This document shows positions 1 to 6,043 of a stretch of DNA of 9,353 nt, piece by piece. The translations under genes were made by a program, and so were the position numbers. Every line of letters starts with the position of its first letter. The stretch's first letter is position 1. Source of the DNA: Palsa-872 sp036844615 (GTDB lineage: Bacteria > Chloroflexota > Dormibacteria > Dormibacterales > Dormibacteraceae); contig DAIUFK010000079.1 of the NCBI GenBank assembly GCA_036844615.1, positions 1-9,353 of the forward strand, read 5' to 3'. The notes under the pieces were generated by a model. The model was not told the origin of the DNA, ran no database searches, and was given only the letters and a program-made list of their open reading frames with translations.

Positions 1-773
1 GCCGCCGCGAACGGCACGTTGTTCGCGATGCCGACGCTGCTGTAGACCACGTTGCCGATGAAGGTTGAGCCCGCTCCGCCCACCAGGATCGGCGTGATGT
101 AGTCGCCCAAAGTAAGCGAGAACGTGAAGATCGAGCCCGCCACCACGCCGGGTAGAGCCAGCGGCAGGACAACGTCGCGAATCGCACGCCAGCGACGAGC
201 CCCGAGGTCCGCGGCAGCCTCCATCAATGACTCAGGCACGCGCTCCATCGCGGAGTAGGTGGGGATGAGCATGAAAGGAAGCCAGATGTAGGAGAAGACG
301 ATCCACATCGCGATGTTGGTGTAGCCGATGTTGGCCGGCGGCAGGCCTATCGACTGCAGGCTCCAGTTGAGAAGCCCACTGTGGTTGAGGATGAGGATCC
401 ACGAGTAAACGCGTGCGATGTAGCTCGCCCACAGCGGAAGGAGCACTGCGGCGAAGAGCAATGTCTGCGTGCGGCGCGAGGCGACGCGCGCCATGTAGTA
501 CGCGAAAGGGAAAGCGAGGATCGCGTCGGTCACGGTGACCGCGGCGGCCATGAGTACGGTGCGGCCGATGATCAGGCGGTACGTCGGGTCTAGGAGGATG
601 GTGCGGAAGTTGTCGAGGTTCCAGACCTGCACGATCCGCGTGGTGAAGGCGTCGATCTGCCAGAACGCGGTGACCAGCAGGAGGGCGAGCGCGGCAAGGT
701 AGATGAAGATGAACCAGCCCATCGGCGGCAGCAACAGCAGCAACGAACGCAGCCACGGGCGGCGCCAGAGCAT
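1..773 (-). CDS. ydcU: ABC transporter permease, YdcU/PotB type (3' end cut by window edge)
   Basis: Inner-membrane channel subunit of a polyamine-type ABC importer. The 257 visible residues begin MLWRRPWLRS and contain hydrophobic segments at about 9-35, 69-90, 104-128, 152-172 and 206-228. The cytoplasmic EAA loop that docks on the ATPase is intact at 185-204 (EAAADLGARR...VVLP). From memory, stretches such as ILAFPFAYYMAR, LPLWASYIARVYSW, YIWLPFMLIP and GSIFTFSLTLGDYI correspond closely to E. coli YdcU, so the ydcU assignment is preferred over generic potB. It is the fifth gene of the operon, after the binding protein. The ATG at 773 has no Shine-Dalgarno. An in-frame GTG at 833, only 12 nt after the ydcS stop, would add 20 mostly basic residues and also give a typical N-terminal tail length, so the start is uncertain. 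The last C-terminal segment and the partner permease (ydcV) lie outside the window. Confidence 0.9.
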   Translation of the reverse strand, partial: MLWRRPWLRSLLLLLPPMGWFIFIYLAALALLLVTAFWQIDAFTTRIVQVWNLDNFRTILLDPTYRLIIGRTVLMAAAVTVTDAILAFPFAYYMARVASRRTQTLLFAAVLLPLWASYIARVYSWILILNHSGLLNWSLQSIGLPPANIGYTNIAMWIVFSYIWLPFMLIPTYSAMERVPESLMEAAADLGARRWRAIRDVVLPLALPGVVAGSIFTFSLTLGDYITPILVGGAGSTFIGNVVYSSVGIANNVPFAA

Positions 774-785
774 CGACTGAAGGGG

Positions 786-814
786 GGCGGCCCCGCCCGT
801 TTTGCGGGGCCGCC
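786..814 (-). promoter_or_regulatory. Strong GC hairpin between ydcS and ydcU
   Basis: A perfect 11-bp inverted repeat (786-796 with 804-814, arms GGCGGCCCCGC / GCGGGGCCGCC) encloses a 7-nt loop. In the operon transcript it lies about 30 nt after the ydcS stop and just before the permease ATG. No U-run follows it on the minus strand, so a classical intrinsic terminator is unlikely. A stem after a binding-protein gene commonly protects the upstream mRNA 3' end or partly attenuates transcription, so that binding protein exceeds permease; applying that here is inference. If ydcU starts at GTG 833, the stem is inside its coding sequence (encoding roughly AARRPRKTGGAAP) and could limit translation instead. 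Confidence 0.55.
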
Positions 815-845
815 TGGCAGCTTCGACTGCCACTTCAGCCAGTGA

Positions 846-2051
846 TTAGGAGGAGGTGACGGAAGTCCAGGAAGTCTGCCACGTCGAGTAGGGGATGCAG
901 TTTGTGCTCCCGTCGTCGCAGGTGGCGATCGGGGTCTTCCAGAACTTGATGGTGTCGAAGTAGGAGCCGACGGCGTCGGCGTGGTACTGCTTGCACGAGC
1001 CGGCCTGGAGCGCTTCCATCTGCGCGCAAGCCTTGCTGTTGACAGGCGTCTCTCCGAAGAAGAGGGCCTGCATGGCCTGGACCTTCGGCGTGCTCACGTA
1101 CTTGGTCCACAGGTACGCGCAGTTGGGGTGAGGCGCGTTGGTTGCGAGCATCCAGGTGTCACCCCATCCTGTCGCTCCCTCAGTCGGGATGGTGTCGGCG
1201 ACAGTCTTCTTGGCGGCCTGGAGCGTGATCGTCTGGTAAGGCCAGGCGGCGCCGACCTGCACGTCGCCGTTGGCGAAGAGCTGGATCTCATCACCGGCAA
1301 GCGGCCAGTACTTCTTGACCAGCGGCCTCTGGGTCTTGAGCAGCGCGATCGCTGCGTCGAACTGATTCTGCTTCAGCTCGTACGGGTCCTTGATGCCGAG
1401 GCTTGGCTGCTTGCTCATCAGGTAAAGGGCAGCGTCAGCGATCTGGATCGGGTTGTCGGGCACTGTGATCAGACCCTTGTTTGCGGGGTCGTACAGGACG
1501 CTCCAGCTGGTTGGTGCGATCGGGAACTTCTGGGTGTTGTACAGCAGCACGTTGGGGCCCCACTGCAGGGAGATCCCGTAGTGGATGCCGTTGATCGTGT
1601 TGTAACCGGGCGTCTTGAAGTAGGTCTGAAAGTCGCCGAAGTCGGGGATGAGGTCCGGGTTCATCGGTTTGACGTCGCCGCCATAGATGAGGCGCAGGTC
1701 GGCGTCACCAGAGGCGGAAACCATGTCCCACTGGCCGCCACCGCCCCCCGCCATGAGGGTGACCATCTCGTCGGATGACCCCGCGTACTTTGCGTTCACC
1801 TTGCATCCTGTCGCGGCGGTGAACGGCTTCACCCACGACGTGTCGGTGTAGCCCTCCCATGCGATCAGGTTGAGCTGCCCTTCGCCGGGCCCGATCGAGG
1901 TCGGCGGCGCCATGTTCGCCGTCGGCGGGGGGGCGGCTGTCGAGCCCGTTGGCCCAGTGCTTGAGCCGCACGCGGTGAGTGCGATGACTCCCGCCGCGGC
2001 CGACGTGACGAGTCGGCACCAGACGCCCGACCCGGCTTGTGCTCTGTTCAT
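846..2051 (-). CDS. ydcS: Polyamine-type ABC transporter substrate-binding lipoprotein, YdcS family
   Basis: Extracytoplasmic binding protein of 401 aa that captures substrate (probably putrescine or a related amine) for the adjacent ATPase and permease. The N-terminus is a lipoprotein signal: hydrophobic residues about 14-27, then lipobox LTAC with the lipidated Cys at 28, followed by a Ser/Thr/Pro/Gly linker to about residue 57. The mature domain carries the PotD/YdcS signature WEGYTDTSWVKPFTAATGC (65-83), then DMVSASGDADLRLIYG (109-124), YGISLQWGPNVLLYNT (158-173), IADAALYLMSKQPSLGIKDPY (204-224) and EGATGWGDTWML (291-302). From memory these match E. coli YdcS segment by segment, including the C-terminal FWKTP...CIPYSTW stretch (370-391); E. 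coli YdcS is of similar length. The mature part has cysteines at 83, 311, 342, 353, 378 and 385, which could form disulfides. A Shine-Dalgarno GGAGAGG (2061-2067) overlaps the upstream ydcT stop, and a second purine run AAGGAAG lies closer to the ATG. The substrate is inferred from family and neighbours. Confidence 0.93.
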   Translation of the reverse strand: MNRAQAGSGVWCRLVTSAAAGVIALTACGSSTGPTGSTAAPPPTANMAPPTSIGPGEGQLNLIAWEGYTDTSWVKPFTAATGCKVNAKYAGSSDEMVTLMAGGGGGQWDMVSASGDADLRLIYGGDVKPMNPDLIPDFGDFQTYFKTPGYNTINGIHYGISLQWGPNVLLYNTQKFPIAPTSWSVLYDPANKGLITVPDNPIQIADAALYLMSKQPSLGIKDPYELKQNQFDAAIALLKTQRPLVKKYWPLAGDEIQLFANGDVQVGAAWPYQTITLQAAKKTVADTIPTEGATGWGDTWMLATNAPHPNCAYLWTKYVSTPKVQAMQALFFGETPVNSKACAQMEALQAGSCKQYHADAVGSYFDTIKFWKTPIATCDDGSTNCIPYSTWQTSWTSVTSS

Positions 2052-2066
2052 GCTTCCTTACCTCTC

Positions 2067-3161
2067 CTACGACTCATATTCGCCCTCGGCCGAATCGGCC
2101 CGGGAGCCCTGGTGGTCGAGAACGTACGTGTGGCCGGGCACCCAGGCGAGGCGGACGCGACGTCCCTCGTAGCGCAGCGCCTGGCCAGGCGCGTCCATAT
2201 TCTGGCGTACCGCAACAAGGTGCTCACCCTGGTCGAGCTTGACGATGTAGCGGGTCGACATCCCGACGTACACCACCTGCTCCACCGTTCCGGCCTCGAC
2301 GCTCATCCCTCGCGCCGCCTCCTGGCCGTCCTCGAGCATGCGCAGCTTCTCGGGCCGCACCACGAAACGGACCCCATTTCTCTCGAGCACGTTCGAGATC
2401 CCGATGAAGCCGGCGACGAACTCGGTCGCAGGGCGCTCGTACACCTCCACCGGTGGGCCGACCTGCTCGATCTTGCCGTTCGACATCACCGCCATCCGGT
2501 CGCTCATCGTGAGCGCCTCCTCCTGGTCGTGCGTGACGTATACGAAGGTGATTCCCACCTTCTTCTGGATGCGCTTGAGCTCGAGCTGCATCTCCTGGCG
2601 CAATTTCAGGTCTAGGGCGCCGAGCGGCTCGTCAAGCAGGAGGACCTCGGGCTCGTTGACGACGGCGCGGGCGAGGGCGACTCTCTGCCGCTGCCCACCC
2701 GAGAGCTGATTCGGCTTGCGGCGCTCAAGGCCGGTCAGCCGCACCATGTTCACCGCGCGCTCAACGCGCTCTTGCCGCTCAGCGCGCGGGGTTCCCTTGA
2801 CCCGCAGGCCGTAGCCGATGTTGTCCGCGACGTTCATGTGCGGGAAGAGCGCGTAGTCCTGGAAGACGGTGTTCGTCTGGCGCAGGTGCGGGGGAGTCGA
2901 GGTGACGTCGTGGCCCGCTAGCTCGATGCGTCCCTCATCGGGCCGCTCGAAGCCGGCGATGAGGCGGAGCAATGTGGTCTTGCCCGAACCAGAGGGCCCG
3001 AGCAAAGTGAAGAACTCGCCCGCCTGGACCGTCAGGTCCACACCGTCCACCGCGACCACGTGCCCGTAGCTCTTGCGCACCCCGTCCACTCGAAGGGCCG
3101 GCGGGCGCGGGGCACTCTTGGCGGAAGCCGGATGCCTGGCTTCTCGAGAGTGGATCGTCAT
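2067..3161 (-). CDS. ydcT: ABC transporter ATPase, YdcT/PotA type
   Basis: Cytoplasmic ATP-hydrolysing subunit that powers the importer; 364 aa, the usual size for PotA-like proteins. All nucleotide-binding motifs are intact: Walker A GPSGSGKT (55-62), Q-loop Gln101 (VFQDYALFPHM), ABC signature LSGGQ (153-157), Walker B VLLLDEP (173-179), D-loop GALD (181-184) and switch His211 (YVTHDQEEA). A C-terminal TOBE-like regulatory domain covers about 255-345, with the VRPEKLRM motif near 268-275. The ATG at 3161 is chosen because the longer in-frame reading upstream would run antisense-like through the patD 3' end and lacks the family's N-terminal pattern (ALRVDGVRKSYG). Only 10 nt separate it from the patD stop, and there is no convincing Shine-Dalgarno, so translation is probably coupled to patD. 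The family is certain; the ydcT rather than potA label rests on its YdcS/YdcU/PatD neighbours. Confidence 0.94.
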   Translation of the reverse strand: MTIHSREARHPASAKSAPRPPALRVDGVRKSYGHVVAVDGVDLTVQAGEFFTLLGPSGSGKTTLLRLIAGFERPDEGRIELAGHDVTSTPPHLRQTNTVFQDYALFPHMNVADNIGYGLRVKGTPRAERQERVERAVNMVRLTGLERRKPNQLSGGQRQRVALARAVVNEPEVLLLDEPLGALDLKLRQEMQLELKRIQKKVGITFVYVTHDQEEALTMSDRMAVMSNGKIEQVGPPVEVYERPATEFVAGFIGISNVLERNGVRFVVRPEKLRMLEDGQEAARGMSVEAGTVEQVVYVGMSTRYIVKLDQGEHLVAVRQNMDAPGQALRYEGRRVRLAWVPGHTYVLDHQGSRADSAEGEYES

Positions 3162-3171
3162 TGAGATGCTG

Positions 3172-4617
3172 TCAGTCGAGGGACGCCATGACGTGCTTGA
3201 TCTGGGTGTATTCCTCGAACGAGTACATCGACATGTCCTTGCCGTAGCCGCTTCCCTGGTAGCCGCCGTGCGGCATCTCGTTGATGATCGGGATGTGTGT
3301 GTTGATCCAGACGGTGCCGAACTTGAGCCGGCGCGCCACGCGCAAAGCCCTGCCCACGTCCCTCGTCCAAACGGATGAGGCCAGGCCGTATTCGACGCCA
3401 TTGGCCCATGCCACCGCCTGCTCCTCGTCGCTGAAGCGCTGCACAGTGACCACGGGACCGAACACTTCCCGCTTCACGATCTCCGCATCCGGACCTGACG
3501 GCACCACCACGGTGGGCGAGTACCACGAGCCTGCTTTCTTGATCCTGCCACCGCCGGTGAGCACCTTTGCGCCATCCTTCCGGGCGCGGTCGACAAAGCC
3601 TGTCACACGCTCGGCCTGCTCCTCGGAGACCAGCGGACCCATCTCGGTGTCGTCCGCCTTGGGGTCACCGACTTTGAGCGATTCCACTGCCGGCACGAGG
3701 TCGCTGAGCAGATTGTCGAAGATCTTCGGTCCCGCGATGATGCGGGTGGCCGCGGTGCAGTCCTGGCCTGCGTTGAAGAAGCCGCCGACCTTGATCCCCT
3801 CGACCACCGCTGCCAGGTCCGCGTCGTCGAAGACGATCACGGGCGCCTTGCCACCGAGCTCGAGGTGGACGCGCTTGAGCGTGGCAGCCGCCGCCTTCGC
3901 CACCTCCTTTCCCGTCGCGACGTCGCCGGTGAGCGACACCATGGCGACTCCCGGATGGCGGACTAGGCCTGCCCCGACGGGTTCGCCGTCGCCCGTGATC
4001 ACGTTGAGCACGCCTGGCGGCAGGATGTCCGCCGCCAGCTCTGCGAGGCGCAGTGCAGTTAGCGGCGTCCATTCGGAGGGTTTCAACACAACCGTGTTGC
4101 CCGCCGCGAGGGCAGGCCCCAGCTTCCAGGCCGACATCATGAGCGGGTAGTTCCAGGGCGCGATCGAGCCGACGACGCCCAGCGACTCGCGCCGGATCAT
4201 GCTCGTGAAGCCCCTCATGTACTCGCCTGCCGACTTGCCTTCGAGGTTGCGGGCCGCGCCGGCGAAGAACCTGAAGCAGTCAGCGGTGGGAGGGATCTCC
4301 TCAGACAAAGTCGTGGCCAGCGGCTTGCCTACGTTCTCGGACTCCAGCGCCGCGAGCTCCTCGCCGTGCTCCAGGATCGCGTCGGCGAGCTTGAGCAGAG
4401 CTTCGCTGCGCTCGCGCGGGGTGCTGTCGAACCACACTTCGTCGTAGGCCTTGCGGGCTGCAGTGACAGCACGGTTGACGTCCTCCGCCGTCCCCTTGGG
4501 CGCGTGAGCGATGACTTTGCCGTTGGCGGGGTTGATGATCTCCTGGTCGTCGCCGCCTGAGCTGTCGACCCACTGGCCGCCGACGAACATCTGGTGACGC
4601 TTCAGCGTGGTGCTCAT
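3172..4617 (-). CDS. patD: Gamma-aminobutyraldehyde dehydrogenase (PatD/YdcW type)
   Basis: NAD-dependent aldehyde dehydrogenase of 481 aa, expected to oxidise 4-aminobutanal (equilibrating with 1-pyrroline) to GABA in the cytosol. Catalytic residues are present: Asn156 in APWNYP, Lys179 in LKPS, Glu253 in LELGGK, nucleophile Cys287 in GQDCTAA and Glu384 in EVFGP. Family-diagnostic stretches include FRFFAGAARNLEGKSAGEY (115-133), TSMIRRESLGVVGSIAPWNYP (138-158), SSVWTRDVGRA (414-424) and the C-terminal NTH...EMPHGG...GSGYGKDMSMYSFEEYTQIKHVM. From memory these agree closely with E. coli YdcW/PatD. A Shine-Dalgarno AAAGGAG (4624-4630) sits 6 nt before the ATG. It is the second gene of the operon, 18 nt after gabT and directly before the transporter genes. 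Related betaine-aldehyde or other omega-aminoaldehyde substrates cannot be excluded, but the ydcSTU context favours aminobutyraldehyde. Confidence 0.92.
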   Translation of the reverse strand: MSTTLKRHQMFVGGQWVDSSGGDDQEIINPANGKVIAHAPKGTAEDVNRAVTAARKAYDEVWFDSTPRERSEALLKLADAILEHGEELAALESENVGKPLATTLSEEIPPTADCFRFFAGAARNLEGKSAGEYMRGFTSMIRRESLGVVGSIAPWNYPLMMSAWKLGPALAAGNTVVLKPSEWTPLTALRLAELAADILPPGVLNVITGDGEPVGAGLVRHPGVAMVSLTGDVATGKEVAKAAAATLKRVHLELGGKAPVIVFDDADLAAVVEGIKVGGFFNAGQDCTAATRIIAGPKIFDNLLSDLVPAVESLKVGDPKADDTEMGPLVSEEQAERVTGFVDRARKDGAKVLTGGGRIKKAGSWYSPTVVVPSGPDAEIVKREVFGPVVTVQRFSDEEQAVAWANGVEYGLASSVWTRDVGRALRVARRLKFGTVWINTHIPIINEMPHGGYQGSGYGKDMSMYSFEEYTQIKHVMASLD

Positions 4618-4635
4618 GTGTCGCTCCTTTCGGGT

Positions 4636-5979
4636 CTACTTGGGGGAGCCGGCGGCAACTTCGGCGAGTGCCGAGCCGATGATGTCGAGTCCCTCGTCGA
4701 GCAGAGTGTCAGGGATGGTCAGCGGCATCAGGGTTCGGATGACGTTGTGGTGCATGCCGGCGCGAAGGAGGATCAGGCCCTTTTCGCGCGCGAGCGCAAG
4801 GATCTGAGCAGTCTCCGTATCGGCTGGAGTCTTGGTCTTGCGGTCTCGCACCAGCTCCATTCCCGCCATCGCGCCCATGACGCGGACGTCGCCGACCAGG
4901 TCGTGCTCAGAAGCCCAGCTCCGCATGCGCTCCTCGACCACCGAGCCGATCCTTGCGGCTCGTTCCGGCAGCCTCTCGTCGCGCATGACGTCGAGCACCG
5001 CAAGGCCCGCCGCGCACGCGACAGGGTTTCCGCCGAATGTCCCGCCAAGCCCTCCTGGTCCTGGCGCGTCCATCACCTCGGCTCGGCCCACCACGCCCGA
5101 GAGGGGGAAGCCTGCCGCGAGGCTCTTGGCCACTGTGACGAGGTCGGGCGAGACGCCGGAGTGCTCGATCGCGAAGAACTTTCCGGTGCGCCCGAAGCCC
5201 GTCTGGATCTCGTCAGCGATCAGCAGGATCCCGTGCTTCTCGGTCAGGGCCCGGAGCCTGTGCAGGAAGGCGGCTGGCGCGGGCACGAAGCCGCCCTCGC
5301 CGAGGACCGGCTCGATGATGATCGCCGCCACTCGCTGTGGCGCCACCGAGGACTCGAACAGCTCGTCGAGCGAGGCGAGCGCCCTCTCAGTGCTCCAGCC
5401 GCGGTACTCGTAGGGAAACGGGACCTGGTAGACCTCTGTCGCGTAAGGCCCGAAGTTCTGCTTGTAGGGGACGACCGACCCGGTCAGGCTCAGCGCCAGG
5501 AGCGTCCTGCCGTGGAAGCCGCCCTGAAAGCTGATCACCGCGGGCCGGCCGGTATGAGCGCGCGCGATCTTGACCGCGTTCTCGACAGCTTCGGCCCCGG
5601 TGCTGAAGAAGATCGCCTTCTTGGGGCCGTCGCCCGGCGCCAACGCGCAGAGGCGCTCCGCCAGGCGCAGGTAGGACTCATACATCACGACCTGGAACGA
5701 GGTGTGAGTGACTCGATCAATCTGGGCGTGAACCGCTTCCATCACGTGCGGGTGGCCGTGCCCGACATTGAGCACGCCGATGCCGCCCGCGAAGTCGATG
5801 TAGCGCTTGCCGGCGACGTCCCACATCTCGGCGCCTTTGGCGCGATCCGCGACGATGGGATGCGCCGTGGTGATGCCGCGCGGGATGTAGCGCGTGCGCA
5901 GCTCCGCCAGCTCGGCCAGCTCGGACTCGGTCGCCCCCTGCTTCGTGCTCACCCCACCCGTCTCATGCCCTGATTTCAC
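4636..5979 (-). CDS. gabT: 4-aminobutyrate (GABA) aminotransferase, class III PLP enzyme
   Basis: Transfers the amino group of GABA to 2-oxoglutarate, giving succinate semialdehyde and glutamate; 447 aa. The PLP Schiff-base lysine is Lys285 (TVAKSLAAGFPLSGV) and the cofactor aspartate is Asp256 (LIADEIQTGFGRTG). The residues I recall as shaping substrate specificity in E. coli GabT (Ile50, Arg141, Glu211, Val241, Lys268, Arg398) correspond at a constant offset of 17 to Ile67, Arg158, Glu228, Ile258, Lys285 and Arg415. Only Val to Ile differs, which argues for a genuine GABA transaminase and against a phospho-lyase. The start is the GTG at 5977-5979: Shine-Dalgarno AAGGAG (5986-5991) is 6 nt upstream, and the longer in-frame reading would overlap the divergent kinase gene. 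It is the first gene of the operon, upstream of patD. It could also accept related omega-amines such as putrescine, which would supply a step not otherwise encoded here. Confidence 0.93.
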   Translation of the reverse strand: MKSGHETGGVSTKQGATESELAELAELRTRYIPRGITTAHPIVADRAKGAEMWDVAGKRYIDFAGGIGVLNVGHGHPHVMEAVHAQIDRVTHTSFQVVMYESYLRLAERLCALAPGDGPKKAIFFSTGAEAVENAVKIARAHTGRPAVISFQGGFHGRTLLALSLTGSVVPYKQNFGPYATEVYQVPFPYEYRGWSTERALASLDELFESSVAPQRVAAIIIEPVLGEGGFVPAPAAFLHRLRALTEKHGILLIADEIQTGFGRTGKFFAIEHSGVSPDLVTVAKSLAAGFPLSGVVGRAEVMDAPGPGGLGGTFGGNPVACAAGLAVLDVMRDERLPERAARIGSVVEERMRSWASEHDLVGDVRVMGAMAGMELVRDRKTKTPADTETAQILALAREKGLILLRAGMHHNVIRTLMPLTIPDTLLDEGLDIIGSALAEVAAGSPK

Positions 5980-5985
5980 CTGGCA

Positions 5986-5991
5986 CTCCTT
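5986..5991 (-). promoter_or_regulatory. Ribosome binding site setting the gabT GTG start
   Basis: The minus strand reads AAGGAG six nucleotides before GTG 5979. This fixes the start in a region where the reading frame stays open upstream for a further 54 codons, overlapping the divergent kinase gene. Confidence 0.75.
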
Positions 5992-5994
5992 AAC

Positions 5995-6007
5995 CCCTCG
6001 TCGAGGG
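5995..6007. repeat. 13-bp inverted repeat in the divergent promoter region (candidate operator)
   Basis: CCCTCG-T-CGAGGG is a perfect inverted repeat with a 1-nt centre. It lies between the gabT Shine-Dalgarno and the -35-like box of the kinase gene, within the 64-bp divergent gap. Its position would let a dimeric regulator affect both directions. No regulator gene is in the window, so an operator role is inference, and a short GC palindrome can arise by chance. Confidence 0.4.
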
Positions 6008-6009
6008 TG

Positions 6010-6036
6010 TTGACATTCAAGCACGGGAGGTACGCT
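6010..6036 (+). promoter_or_regulatory. Candidate promoter for the kinase gene, possibly leaderless
   Basis: A perfect TTGACA (6010-6015) is followed after 15 nt by TACGCT (6031-6036), which fits the TAnnnT -10 pattern common in Actinobacteria. The -10 ends 7 nt before ATG 6044, so transcription would begin at or next to the start codon and give a leaderless mRNA. The 15-nt spacer is shorter than ideal. An alternative reading is a GGGAGG Shine-Dalgarno (6025-6030) 13 nt before the ATG, with a promoter further upstream. Confidence 0.45.
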
Positions 6037-6043
6037 AGCCGCC

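Noticed and set aside
232..756. 174-codon minus-strand frame over the permease
   Set aside because: It is a shifted frame of the permease. The correct frame gives a membrane protein with the EAA motif, whereas this one is Arg/His/Pro-rich.
981..1778. 265-codon plus-strand frame opposite ydcS
   Set aside because: It has no domain or ribosome binding site support, and the opposite strand encodes a clear binding lipoprotein.
3162..3401. N-terminal extension of the ATPase by 80 codons
   Set aside because: It overlaps the conserved 3' end of patD in another frame and encodes Arg/Ser/Thr-rich sequence. ATG 3161 gives the usual family length.
3281..4150. 289-codon plus-strand frame opposite patD
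   Set aside because: It is low-complexity Ser/Thr/Ala/Pro sequence antisense to a complete aldehyde dehydrogenase.
4594..5973. 459-codon open frame on the plus strand opposite gabT
   Set aside because: It is antisense to a fully conserved aminotransferase. Its composition is rich in Arg/His/Asp with no recognisable domain, which is typical of mirror frames in GC-rich DNA.
4636..5979. Reading the class III PLP enzyme as an ethanolamine-phosphate phospho-lyase because a kinase gene is adjacent
   Set aside because: The carboxylate- and substrate-site residues recalled for GABA transaminase (Arg158, Glu228, Arg415 and Ile67) are all in place, and patD plus an amine transporter follow in the same operon.
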